Positions 8,316 to 16,352 are shown, counted from the first letter of the stretch. The stretch is 64,000 nt of DNA from JBBPZA01 sp963797015 (GCA_963797015.1 CAWCNV010000016.1:232665-296664); one strand, 5' to 3'. Notes: a model not told the origin generated them from the letters alone. Made by a program: numbers and translations.

Positions 8316-8650
8316 TCTCTCGCGCGCTCGTCGACCACGTCGTCGATGAGATCGGATTGGGACGGCATGTCCGCCGAGCTCTCGAACGTCGTGCGACCTG
8401 CCGCGTCGATCAGGTCGAAACGCCCGAACGTAGGCGCGGAGGGTGAAGCCAGGTCGTCGGGCTCGGATGCCAGCCAGTCGTCGAGGCCGTCGTCCGGCGG
8501 CTCGGCCAAGTCGGGATCGGCGCCGAGATCCGGCTGGTCCTCATCGAGTTGAGAGTGGTCGGTGTCGAGATCGGGCTGGTCTGCCTCGAAGTCGAGCGGG
8601 TCGCCATCGCCGCCGAGCTGATCGTCGTGGAAGGGATCGTGCTCGCTCAT
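8312..8650 (-). CDS. Acidic low-complexity protein in the ECF sigma operon
   Basis: A 112-residue protein whose ATG (8650) lies one base beyond the sigma-factor stop, so it is almost certainly cotranslated. The first ~70 residues are D/P/L/E-rich, with repeating QPDLDTD/DQPDLGAD units; the C-terminal part (FGRFDLIDAAGRTTF, SDLIDDVV) is more ordered. No cysteines or membrane segment are seen, so it is not a classic zinc anti-sigma or membrane anti-sigma factor. Its position directly after an ECF sigma gene makes an anti-sigma or regulatory role possible, but this rests on context only. Confidence 0.55.
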   Translation of the reverse strand: MSEHDPFHDDQLGGDGDPLDFEADQPDLDTDHSQLDEDQPDLGADPDLAEPPDDGLDDWLASEPDDLASPSAPTFGRFDLIDAAGRTTFESSADMPSQSDLIDDVVDERARE

Positions 8651-8651
8651 G

Positions 8652-9231
8652 TCACGTCGCCTCGCTTCCGGCCGGTGCGAGCTCACGGTCGGCGAGGGCG
8701 CTGCGCAGGGAAGCGCGTGCCCGCGAATACGTCGACTTCACGGTTCCGAGCGGCATGCCCAGCAGCGCAGCGACCTCGTCGTAGCCGTAGTCGCCGAGGC
8801 TCACCAGCAGTAGAACGAGCCGCGCTCGCTCGGGTAGCCGCATCACCGCCTCACGCAGCGCCGGCTCGAACGAGCCGGCGTGCGGATCTTCCGCTCCGCC
8901 GGCGCGCTCGCCAGCGTCCTCGACCGGCTCGAGCTCGCGCCACTCTCGCATGCGCCGCGTCCGGCGCGCGCTGAGCATCGCGCGTACTCCGACGCTGAGC
9001 AGGTATGCGTCGAGCGGCCCATCGGCGCGGTATCGCTCCAAAGCAGCGGGAGCAGTGAGCTTGAGGAGCGCCTCTTGGCACAGATCCTCGGCGTCGTGGT
9101 GGTCGTAGCACATATGCCAGGCGATGGCCTGGAGCTTGCGCGTCAGCGTCCAGCAGCGGCCGCATCGCGGTTGCTTCGCCTCGCGCCGCGGCCCGTGCCA
9201 GCGCGAGGTCCTCGCTCTCGGATGCGGTCAT
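8652..9231 (-). CDS. ECF-type RNA polymerase sigma factor (one apparent frameshift)
   Basis: From ATG 9231 the frame encodes a sigma region 2 start (SEDLALARAAARGEATAMRP), then slips near 9150. The continuing frame gives KLQAIAWHMCYDHHDAEDLCQEALLKL, the region 2.2 core-binding helix with the DAEDL signature, and further on the region 4 helix-turn-helix (RLPERARLVLLLVSL, then DEVAALLGMPLGTVKSTYSRARASL). The total is about 190 residues, normal for ECF sigma factors. If the frameshift is real, the intact part begins at 9113. The gene is divergent from the dynamin operon and shares a symmetric promoter pair, implying autoregulation and control of the dynamins. Confidence 0.8.
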
Positions 9232-9256
9232 CGACGTTCGGGGCAGCGTATGGGAT

Positions 9257-9283
9257 GACGCGCGCGCTCCGTTGGTTGGTTCC
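9257..9283 (-). promoter_or_regulatory. ECF-type promoter driving the sigma operon
   Basis: On the minus strand GGAACC (9283-9278) is followed after exactly 17 bases by CGTC (9260-9257), the typical -35/-10 pair of ECF sigma promoters. The expected transcription start is ~20 nt ahead of the sigma ATG at 9231. The -35 forms half of the palindrome GGTTCC-gt-GGAACC shared with the opposite promoter. Confidence 0.65.
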
Positions 9284-9285
9284 GT

Positions 9286-9312
9286 GGAACCTCCGCGGAC
9301 GGCGCACGCGTC
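9286..9312 (+). promoter_or_regulatory. ECF-type promoter driving the dynamin-chaperone operon
   Basis: On the plus strand GGAACC (9286-9291), a 17-base spacer and CGTC (9309-9312) give a canonical ECF promoter. It points to the dynamin gene whose start is 83 bases downstream of the -10. It mirrors the minus-strand promoter exactly, the two -35 boxes lying back to back with two bases between them. Confidence 0.65.
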
Positions 9313-9394
9313 AGATCGATCGGCGCCGTCCTTGCGGCGGCCACTCGGACCGCTTTATGGTCCCGCGGAACTTGAGATCGAAGGGGTGCATCGG

Positions 9395-11314
9395 GTGACG
9401 AGCTTCAGCGAGCAGCGGGCACGGGTACTGGAACTGGCCGACGAAGGGCAGCGCCAGGCGGCGGAGGGCGAAGACGCGGCGGTGGCCGAGGAGCTCCGCG
9501 CCGCGTCGCGCGATCTGCAGGCCGGGCGGCTGTCGGTGGCGGTGGTCGGCGAGTTCAAGCGCGGGAAGTCGAGCCTGCTCGACGCGCTGATCGAGCAGCC
9601 CGACCTGTTCCCCGTCGACACCTCGGTCGCCACGAACCTCGTCACCACGCTGGCGTGGGGCGACAGCGAGCGGGTCTCGGTGCTCGTAGACGACGCCGAA
9701 GATGGCTCGGAGCGGATCTCCAAGGAGATCTCGCGTGATCAGATCCGCGACTACGTCACCGAGCAGGGAAACCCCGACAACCGGCAGCGCGCGCGGCTGC
9801 TGAGCATCGAGCTGCCCAACGACAAGCTCCGCGACGGGCTGGTGCTCGTCGACACGCCCGGCGTCGGCGGCCTGAACACCGAGCACACGGCGGTCACCTA
9901 CAGCTTCGTGACGAGCGCCGACGTGGTGCTGTTCGTGCTCGACGCGCTCACGCCGCTCTCGACCGAGGAGCTCGATTTCCTAAAGACGGTCGCCGAGCAC
10001 ACGCAGGCCCTGATCTTCGCCGTCACGAAGATCGACCAGGAGCCGGGCTACCAGTCGATCATCGACAACACGCGCGAGAAGGTCTCGGCGGTCCTCGGCA
10101 GGCCGGGCGACGAGCTGACGATCGTCCCGGTCTCGAGCGCCGACAAGCTCTTCTACCTGGAGACGGGTGACGAGGAGGCACTCGAATCGAGCAACTTCCC
10201 GGCGCTCGAGGCGGAGCTCTGGGGGGTGCTGCGCGAGCGCGGCGCGGCCATCCTCCTCCTGCGCGCGCTGGGCCGCATCGCGCGCGGGCTCGACCGCATG
10301 ATCTCCCCGCGCCGGACCGAGCTCGACGCGCTGACCGCGTCGACCGAACGCGACGTCGACGAAGCCGAGCGCAAGATCGACGAGGCCACAGCGCGGATCG
10401 AGGAGCTGCGGAAAGGCCAGGCCTCGTGGCGCAAGACGCTCCAGCGTCGGCTGAAGCGACTGCGCATGAACGTGGACGACGAGTTCGACGCCAGGCAGCG
10501 CAGGATCCGTCACACCGTCACCGGGCTGCTGGACGACGAGCAGATGACCAAGACGCCGGACGAGATCCTGGGCGTCATAGACCGCGACGTGATGCTGCTG
10601 GCCTCGGAGCTGTCGCAGCAGATCCAGGATGACGCCTCCTCGATCGCGCGGGCGCTGGCGGAGGAGACGGGCCTCGAGCTCAACCCGGCTGCGCCCGACG
10701 CGGAGATCGCGGTGACCGCGAGCAAGCCGGATCTCGGCGCCGTCGATACCAGCTCGGTGCACGGCGAGGGGACGATCGCGGGCGTCCGCGGGTTCCTCGG
10801 CGGCGCGGGGGCCGGTGGCGCCGCGGCACAGGTGGCGGCTGTGGTGCTGCACGCGACGAACCCGATCGGATGGGTTGCCCTCGGCGCGATGGTGTTCGGC
10901 ACTCAGAGCGCGCGGGCGTCCAGGCGTCAGATGCAGGCGCGCGACCGCCGCGAGCGCCGCAACGAGCTGGCGAAGGTGGTGATGCCGCACCTCGACGAGT
11001 CGGTGCGGCAGGTGAACGTGCAGCGCAAGCAGCTGCTGGTCGACACCGAGGAGGCGCTGAGCGACGCATTCGACGGCATGCTGCTCGACGAGCACGAGCG
11101 GTTGAAGGACGAGGCGGGCCGGATAGCCCAGGCGCGTAAGCGAACGCGGGCCGAGGCCCAGGCGCGCGCCGCCGAGCTACGCGGTCCGCTCGATGCGCTC
11201 GAGCGTCTGCGCCACGACGCCGAAGCTCAAGCCAAGGCGGCGGTGAACGCGAGCGGGAGCGGCCGGGAGCCCGTGGCGGCCGGCACAGACGAGAGCGAGC
11301 GCGCGGGGGAGTAG
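9395..11314 (+). CDS. Dynamin-like GTPase, IniA-like
   Basis: A 639-residue bacterial dynamin-like protein. G1 is GEFKRGKSS (~52-60), the switch I threonine lies in DTSVATNLVTT, G3 is DTPG (~151) and G4 TKID (~211). A long helical stalk follows (~300-450). At ~490-520 a glycine/alanine-rich hydrophobic hairpin (GGAGAGGAAAQVAAVVLHA, then NPIGWVALGAMVFG) matches the membrane-inserting paddle of IniA-type proteins, and the C-terminus is again helical. The GTG start at 9395 has AAGGGG about 8 bases upstream; longer in-frame starts would run through the promoter. IniA/IniC pairs in mycobacteria remodel membranes and respond to cell-wall stress. It abuts the second dynamin gene (TAGATG). Confidence 0.88.
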   Translation: MTSFSEQRARVLELADEGQRQAAEGEDAAVAEELRAASRDLQAGRLSVAVVGEFKRGKSSLLDALIEQPDLFPVDTSVATNLVTTLAWGDSERVSVLVDDAEDGSERISKEISRDQIRDYVTEQGNPDNRQRARLLSIELPNDKLRDGLVLVDTPGVGGLNTEHTAVTYSFVTSADVVLFVLDALTPLSTEELDFLKTVAEHTQALIFAVTKIDQEPGYQSIIDNTREKVSAVLGRPGDELTIVPVSSADKLFYLETGDEEALESSNFPALEAELWGVLRERGAAILLLRALGRIARGLDRMISPRRTELDALTASTERDVDEAERKIDEATARIEELRKGQASWRKTLQRRLKRLRMNVDDEFDARQRRIRHTVTGLLDDEQMTKTPDEILGVIDRDVMLLASELSQQIQDDASSIARALAEETGLELNPAAPDAEIAVTASKPDLGAVDTSSVHGEGTIAGVRGFLGGAGAGGAAAQVAAVVLHATNPIGWVALGAMVFGTQSARASRRQMQARDRRERRNELAKVVMPHLDESVRQVNVQRKQLLVDTEEALSDAFDGMLLDEHERLKDEAGRIAQARKRTRAEAQARAAELRGPLDALERLRHDAEAQAKAAVNASGSGREPVAAGTDESERAGE

Positions 11315-12886
11315 ATGTCGCTGAAGGGCAGGGCGGCGGAGGCCTTCGAGGCGGCCGTCGCGCACACCGACGAGGCGCCCGAGCTGGTGTCGCTGCAGCA
11401 GACGCTCGCGACCGCGAGAGGGCACCTCGACGAGCCGATGCGGGTAGCGATCGTCGGCCAGATCAAGGCCGGCAAGTCCACGATGCTCAACGCGCTCCTG
11501 GGCGAGGAGATGGCGGCGACCGGCCGCGAGGAGCTGACCTTCAACGTCAACTGGTTCCGCTACGGCAAGCCGCCGTCGCTGACAGTGCACTTCAAGGACG
11601 GCCGCGAGCCCGAGCAGCGCACGCTCACCGAGCTCGAGGAGCTGAGCAGTCGCGACAACCGTGATGAGAACCGCGAGCTGCTCACCTCGATCCGCTACGT
11701 CGAGATCCGCCACCCCAACGACATCCTCCAGAGCTTCGACCTCGTCGACACGCCGGGGCTCAAGTCGTTCTTCGGCACCGACTCGCTCAACACGCTGGCC
11801 TTCCTCGGGCGGACGGTGGAGGAGCTCGAGAAGGAGACGCGCGAGGAGAGCGGCAACGCAGACGCGCTGCTGTGCCTGTTCAACCGCAGCGCGCACGCCA
11901 GCGACCACGCGCTGGTGTCGGAGTTCCAGGGCCCGCTCCTGGGCGAGGCGACGCCGATCAACGCGATCGGCGTACTCACGAAGATCGATACCTACTGGCC
12001 GGGGGCCGAGGACCCGCTCGAGGAGGGGCGGAAGGTCGCCGCGGGCATCGAGGCGCAGCCGGGCGCCGACCGCGTCTTCTACACGGTGCTGCCCGTGTCG
12101 GGGCTGCTGGCACTGGGTGCGCGGACCGTGACCGGCGAGGAGCTCGAGGCGCTGGCTGCGCTGTCCCGCCTCGACGAGGAGCTGGTTCGCCGGCGCCTGC
12201 GCAACGCGCCGAACTTCACGACCCGCGAGTACGAGGACGTGCCCGTCCCGCCCGAGCTGCGCAATGCGCTCTTCGACCGGCTCGGCCAGTACGGCATCTG
12301 GGAGGCGGCGAGGCTGATGCGCGAGGGCGCCGACTCCGAGGACGAGATTCGCGCTGCGCTGCTCGAGCGCAGCGGGATGCACGCGCTGCGCGACCTGGTC
12401 ACGTCGCACTTCGGGCGGCGGGCGCTGCTGATCAAGGCGCGTACGGGCATCCGCAAGGGGCTGGCGGAGGTCTTCACGCTGCGTCAGCAGTTCAACGGAG
12501 ACGCTGCGCGGGCGGCTTCCGCGGCGGGCGGTGAGCTGGAGGCGCTGGAGGCCGGCGAGCCCGCCTTCGAAGAGTTCGCGCTGCTGCGCACCTACTACCA
12601 CGAGGCCGATTCGCTGTCGCTCACCGACGAGGAGGGCGTGGAGCTGCGGCGCGTCACCGGCGAGGAGGGCACCTCGATCGGCGAGCGGCTCGGGCTCGGC
12701 GACCGCGCTCTGCCCGGCGAGATGATGCGCGTGATCGAGCGCCGGCTGTCCCACTGGCGCCAGCGACGCGAGGGCTTCGGCGCCGACACGCAGACACGAG
12801 CGACTGCGCGCGTGATGCTCGCGGCCTACCAGCGCCTCCTCTACCACGCCCGCGAGGCCCGCCGACACCTGGAGCTGGACCCGTGA
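11315..12886 (+). CDS. Dynamin-like GTPase, IniC-like
   Basis: A 523-residue GTPase starting directly after the stop of the first dynamin gene. G1 GQIKAGKST (~49-57), a switch I region around TGREELTFNVNW, G3 DTPG (~145) followed by the family-typical LKSFFG, and G4 TKID (~222). The remainder is helical, without a clear transmembrane hairpin, as expected for the smaller member of an IniA/IniC pair. Two dynamins encoded back to back usually form hetero-assemblies on membranes. The stop overlaps the next start (GTGA), so the operon continues without a gap. Confidence 0.85.
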   Translation: MSLKGRAAEAFEAAVAHTDEAPELVSLQQTLATARGHLDEPMRVAIVGQIKAGKSTMLNALLGEEMAATGREELTFNVNWFRYGKPPSLTVHFKDGREPEQRTLTELEELSSRDNRDENRELLTSIRYVEIRHPNDILQSFDLVDTPGLKSFFGTDSLNTLAFLGRTVEELEKETREESGNADALLCLFNRSAHASDHALVSEFQGPLLGEATPINAIGVLTKIDTYWPGAEDPLEEGRKVAAGIEAQPGADRVFYTVLPVSGLLALGARTVTGEELEALAALSRLDEELVRRRLRNAPNFTTREYEDVPVPPELRNALFDRLGQYGIWEAARLMREGADSEDEIRAALLERSGMHALRDLVTSHFGRRALLIKARTGIRKGLAEVFTLRQQFNGDAARAASAAGGELEALEAGEPAFEEFALLRTYYHEADSLSLTDEEGVELRRVTGEEGTSIGERLGLGDRALPGEMMRVIERRLSHWRQRREGFGADTQTRATARVMLAAYQRLLYHAREARRHLELDP

Positions 12887-13182
12887 GCTTCCTCTCACGC
12901 CTGCAGGCACGCCGTCGCCTGTCGCGCGACTACGACCAGATCTTGGAGCTGGCGCGCGCCATCGAGGATCACGCGCGGCGGCTGAACGACGCCGGCCCGG
13001 CCGCGGCGGAGGAGGAGCCGGACGTCGCCGCGGTCCTGCGCTCGTCGCGCATGCTGCTCGACCGAGCGGTGGAGGAGCAGGTACGGCCAGAGCGCCATGC
13101 CGCGGATGAACGCGAGCCCGAGCCGGAGCCAGGCCGGCCGAAGTCCGAGCCGGGCAGGCCGAGCCCTCGCTCGACGGTGTGA
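12883..13182 (+). CDS. Small helical protein between dynamin and grpE-like genes
   Basis: Ninety-nine residues from GTG 12883, overlapping the dynamin stop; its own stop overlaps the next GTG (13179). Residues 1-70 are predicted helical and charged (LQARRRLSRDYDQILELARAI, then DVAAVLRSSRMLLDRAVEEQV), and the tail is an E/P/R-rich disordered segment. It could be the dimerisation helix region that GrpE proteins carry at their N-terminus, encoded separately. No family is recognised. Confidence 0.5.
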   Translation: MSFLSRLQARRRLSRDYDQILELARAIEDHARRLNDAGPAAAEEEPDVAAVLRSSRMLLDRAVEEQVRPERHAADEREPEPEPGRPKSEPGRPSPRSTV

Positions 13183-13482
13183 ACGAGCTCATCGCGATTC
13201 GGGACATGGTCCTCCTCGCCGGCTCCGGCGATGGCGCGCCGAGCGCCGACGTCCTCGCGACCCTCAGCCGCCGCCTCGCGCAGGCGCTCGAGCGCAGTGG
13301 TGTACGGGTCTTGGAGAGACGAGGGCCTGTTCGACGATGCCCGCCAGGAGATCATCGAGACCCGCGCGACCGACGACCCGTCGCTCGACGAGCACGTCTG
13401 CCAGACGATCCGCCCGGGCTACGCGCTCGGCGAGCGCGTCCTACGCGCCCAGCAGGTCGTCGTCTACACGCTGGAGCGTTGA
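13179..13482 (+). CDS. GrpE-like nucleotide exchange factor (one apparent frameshift)
   Basis: Starts at GTG 13179 in a GTGA overlap. The first frame reads ELIAIRDMVLLAGSG, then LATLSRRLAQALERSGVRVLE. At ~13315 the sensible sequence moves to another frame: DEGLFDDARQEIIETRATDD, then the GrpE beta-domain end IRPGYALGERVLRAQQVVV and a stop at 13482. The IRPGY.LGERVLR pattern is characteristic of the GrpE beta-wing that opens Hsp70 for ADP release. The protein is short because a long N-terminal coiled coil is missing; the preceding 99-residue protein may supply it. It is located between the dynamins and the Hsp70-like gene, so it probably serves that dedicated Hsp70. Confidence 0.6.
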
Positions 13483-13497
13483 TGGTGGCTGGCGAAG

Positions 13498-14208
13498 GTG
13501 TGGGGCCTGCTCGCGGTCGAAGGCCTCTGGGCGGAGCCGGGTCCGGCGAGGCGTTGCGCGGAAACGCGATGGTCCGCGGGGGATGTGATCGCAGTGGCGA
13601 GCGACGTGCGTGACCTGTGCGAACGCCGTATGGCGGCGACTCGTGAGAGATCCAGAGTCTCTCTCGAGGCGGCGCTCGAGCGCATCCAGAGCACGTGGAG
13701 CGAACGTGCCGCCGCCGCGGCGCGTGCCGGTCTTCCCTCGATGATCTCTTCATCTCGCCGTGCCCCCCTCCGCACGAAGCTCGACGAGATCGCCGAGCGT
13801 CAGAAGAGAGCTGTCGCGGACGCCACAGTGCAAGCGGTCGCGGAACTGGAGCGCGAGGCGCAGATCCTCGCCGCCGAGCACGTCGACCTCCATGAGGATC
13901 CGGATACGCCGCCGTTCAACGGCGCGGTCAATGAGGTTCACAACGACGAGATCTGGCACCGCGTTCTGCCCTTCTTCTCGAACCCCGGCTGGCCTGGGCC
14001 GCCCCAGATCTCGCGCCCGCTCCGGCCCGGATCGCTCGCCGCCCTTCCCCGCGTGACGCCTGGCCAGGTGCGACGCGACGTAGCGAAGGAGTTCGGCCGC
14101 GTGCGTACGAGGGCTCTCGAGTACCACGAGAGGCTTGCGGACCGCATCACCGAGTCGCTCTTGGCGTATCTCGACGCGGAAATAAGCGACCGACGTGGAG
14201 CTGGTTGA
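13498..14208 (+). CDS. Unknown helical protein between grpE-like and hsp70-like genes
   Basis: A 236-residue frame from GTG 13498, though the first ~30 residues (W/G/P-rich) look less convincing than the rest, and a start near residue 30 (IAVASDVRDLCERRM) is possible. The body is helical and charged (EAALERIQSTWSERAAAAAR; IAERQKRAVADATVQAVAEL). It has an unusual middle segment NDEIWHRVLPFFSNPGWPGPP and a C-terminal helix (RRDVAKEFGRVRTRALEYHE). No family is recognised. The stop TGA (14206-14208) lies one base before the Hsp70 GTG. Position suggests a partner of the dynamin/Hsp70 module, perhaps its client or adaptor; this is inference. Confidence 0.5.
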   Translation: MWGLLAVEGLWAEPGPARRCAETRWSAGDVIAVASDVRDLCERRMAATRERSRVSLEAALERIQSTWSERAAAAARAGLPSMISSSRRAPLRTKLDEIAERQKRAVADATVQAVAELEREAQILAAEHVDLHEDPDTPPFNGAVNEVHNDEIWHRVLPFFSNPGWPGPPQISRPLRPGSLAALPRVTPGQVRRDVAKEFGRVRTRALEYHERLADRITESLLAYLDAEISDRRGAG

Positions 14209-14209
14209 C

Positions 14210-14815
14210 GTGTCCCCGAACGGCGGCGGGCGTTGGTTGGCGGTCGATTTCGGGACGTGTTACTCGAGCGCTGCGCGGTGGGTGGATGGTCGGGCGGTGG
14301 CGGTGAAGGAGCCGTTGGAGCATCGGTTTTCGGTTCCTTCGAGTGTGTTGTTGGCGGGTTCGGGGGAACTGCTGGTGGGGTTTGCGGCGGAGCGGCGTAA
14401 GGTCGCGCGGCCGGCGCATTACGCGGAGGAGTTCAAGCGGGTGCTGGGGCGTCCTGAGCCCCTGCCGTTGGGGGATCGTGAGGTGGCGGTGGAGGATCTG
14501 ATCGCCGCCGTGTTGGGGTTCTTGAAGCGGGAGGCCGAGCAGGTGGCGGGTGAGCTACCGCATGGGGTGCTGACCGTCCCTGCGTCGTATGAGGGTCACA
14601 AGCGTGAGGTGATGGAGCGAGCGGCGGCGGAGGCGGGGTTTGCGAGCGCTGGACCTGCTCGAGGAGCCCGTCGCGGCGGCCTTCGCCCGCGCGAGGCGCG
14701 ACGAGGCCGAGGAGCTGCTGCTCGTATACGACCTCGGGGGCGGGACGTTCGATGCGGCGCTGGTGCGCCTGGCGGGCGACGAGCACGACGTGCTCGGCTT
14801 CGACGGGCTCGGTGA
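14210..14815 (+). CDS. Hsp70-like ATPase, N-terminal part of the nucleotide-binding domain
   Basis: From GTG 14210, one base after the previous stop. The first nucleotide-binding lobe is clear: LAVDFGTCYSSAARW (phosphate 1 loop), EHRFSVPSSVLL, and a segment corresponding to lobe IIA entry (LTVPASYEGHKREVMERAAA). The frame continues to 14815, but the protein-like reading leaves it near 14640, where the rest of the Hsp70 continues in the next frame. This stretch uses many TTG, GGT, CGT and GTG codons and looks less GC-biased at third positions than everything around it; the change stops at the frameshift. It may derive from a different source than the 3' part. Confidence 0.7.
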   Translation: MSPNGGGRWLAVDFGTCYSSAARWVDGRAVAVKEPLEHRFSVPSSVLLAGSGELLVGFAAERRKVARPAHYAEEFKRVLGRPEPLPLGDREVAVEDLIAAVLGFLKREAEQVAGELPHGVLTVPASYEGHKREVMERAAAEAGFASAGPARGARRGGLRPREARRGRGAAARIRPRGRDVRCGAGAPGGRRARRARLRRAR

Positions 14816-15470
14816 CGTGGGCGGGTCCAACTTCGACCGGGCGGTGGAGCGCGACCTCGCGGCTCAGGCCGGCGACGAGCTGGCGGCGGTGCTCGAGGGC
14901 CTCGGGGCGGAGCCGGGGTCGAAGGAGTACCTGGCGGCGAAGCGCACGGAGCTCGCGGCGCGCGAGTTCTGCGAGCAGCTCAAGCGCGACCTCAGCACGG
15001 CCCGGCAGGCCGAGAACTCGCTCCTGCTCCCGACCGGAGCGGTGATCGAGTACACGCTCTCGCGCGATCGGCTCGCGGAGCTGATCGAGGAGGACCTTGC
15101 GCGCACGATCACGTGCTGCGACGAGCTCGTGCAGGGCGCGGAGCCCGACTGGAAGGACGTCGACGGCATCGTGCTGGTGGGCGGGAGCTGCCGGTTGCCG
15201 TTCGTGAGCGAGCGCCTGGAGCGCGAGTTCGGGCGGCCGATCCAGCGCGTAGAGGACCCCGAGCTCGCCGTCTGCATCGGCGCCGCCAACCTCGCCCACC
15301 AGACCGAGGAGCGCGAGCGAGAGCGCGCCGAGGAGGCGCGGCGCCTGGCCGAGAAGGTCGAGGCCGAACGCGCGGAGCGCGAGCAGCGCAGGGAGGAGGC
15401 TCAGCGCGAGGCCGCCGAGCAGCAGAGACGCCCAGGCGGAGCGGCTCGAGGCAGAGCGCAAGGAGCGTGA
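14640..15470 (+). CDS. Hsp70-like ATPase, C-terminal part of the nucleotide-binding domain plus coiled coil
   Basis: Continues the Hsp70 reading in a new frame: ALDLLEEPVAAAFA, then the phosphate 2 loop DLGGGTFDAALVRL, GGSNFDRAVERDL, and the adenosine motif VLVGGSCRLPFVSERLE. After IGAANLAHQTEE it runs into a long R/E/A coiled coil instead of the normal beta-sandwich substrate-binding domain. The coiled coil breaks frame again near 15430 and resumes ahead of the PH-like region. Hsp70 homologues with only the ATPase domain and alternative C-terminal domains are known in actinobacteria next to GrpE and dynamins. The first residues of this open frame are not a true start; it is the middle piece of a broken or mis-sequenced gene. 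Confidence 0.7.
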   Translation: MRALDLLEEPVAAAFARARRDEAEELLLVYDLGGGTFDAALVRLAGDEHDVLGFDGLGDVGGSNFDRAVERDLAAQAGDELAAVLEGLGAEPGSKEYLAAKRTELAAREFCEQLKRDLSTARQAENSLLLPTGAVIEYTLSRDRLAELIEEDLARTITCCDELVQGAEPDWKDVDGIVLVGGSCRLPFVSERLEREFGRPIQRVEDPELAVCIGAANLAHQTEERERERAEEARRLAEKVEAERAEREQRREEAQREAAEQQRRPGGAARGRAQGA

Positions 15471-15585
15471 GCGCCGGCGGCGAGAGGCCGAGCGGCTGGG
15501 TGCAGCCGGCACCGGGGCTTCAGCGCAGCAGGTAGGGACCAGGACGGGGACGTCGGCGCTGACCAGCCACCCCAAGTGGGGAACC

Positions 15586-16344
15586 GTGCAGCCCGGCGCC
15601 AAGCAGGCCCTACAGCGCATGATCGAGCCCGACGACGAGGTTCGCGCGCTGGTCCGGTGCTCGCAGAACGACTTCTCGACGACCACGACGATGGTGCTGA
15701 CTCCCACCCGCCTGCTTTGGACGCGGCATGGGGTCCTGGCGGGGACCAAGTCGGGAGCCCTACCCCTCGCCGAGGTCGAGCGTGTGACGGCGTACGAGAA
15801 CGGGATCGCCTTCATCGGGGCGAACGCGCCCCCCCGCTTCACCTACCTCGTCGACTACGACCAATGGGACTTTCTCGCTCTCGTCAAGGAGCTCAGGCTC
15901 GCGCTCGAGCCGGCTGAGCGGCGCTCGAAGCTCGATCGCCAGCGCGAGGCCAACCTTCGTGTGCTCAGCCGCCTGAGCAGCGCCTCGGCGCGACCGCGGT
16001 CGGTGCACGCCGCGAGGTCGGACCTCTACGGTGACGAGCAGGTCCTTCGGATCACCGCCTGCCGCCACTCGAGCGGTGCCCAGCCTGCAGTGGCAGCCGC
16101 CACGTCCGCGCTGCTCGTGCTCACGTCAGATCGGCTGGTCCACTATCACGAGGGCGCTCGCAGAGCGGGCTCGACGACGATGCCGTGGAAGCGCACCGCC
16201 GGGGCCACCGTCGAGAAGATTCCGGCCGGCGTCACGCTTCGGACCCGAGGCTTCGGGATCCACCACTACACCGAGCTCGCGGGCGGGGAGGCCGACGAGC
16301 TGGTCGCCGAGATCGGCGGTCGCCTTCTGAAACAGAGCGCCTGA
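15586..16344 (+). CDS. Tandem PH-like domains, C-terminal part of the Hsp70-like protein
   Basis: A 252-residue frame that continues the coiled coil found upstream (ERKERERRRREAERLG is encoded just before it in the same frame), so it is probably the C-terminal third of a ~710-residue Hsp70 fusion. Residues ~10-105 form a first PH-like module with MVLTPTRLLWTRHG, matching the PH-like module at 6.3 kb; residues ~145-250 form a second (LLVLTSDRLVHYHEG, then RTRGFGIHHYTELAG). Bacterial PH-like domains often act at membranes. If read alone the start would be GTG 15586. It is convergent with the acidic protein gene, with eight bases between. Confidence 0.6.
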   Translation: MQPGAKQALQRMIEPDDEVRALVRCSQNDFSTTTTMVLTPTRLLWTRHGVLAGTKSGALPLAEVERVTAYENGIAFIGANAPPRFTYLVDYDQWDFLALVKELRLALEPAERRSKLDRQREANLRVLSRLSSASARPRSVHAARSDLYGDEQVLRITACRHSSGAQPAVAAATSALLVLTSDRLVHYHEGARRAGSTTMPWKRTAGATVEKIPAGVTLRTRGFGIHHYTELAGGEADELVAEIGGRLLKQSA

Positions 16345-16352
16345 CGGCCCCG

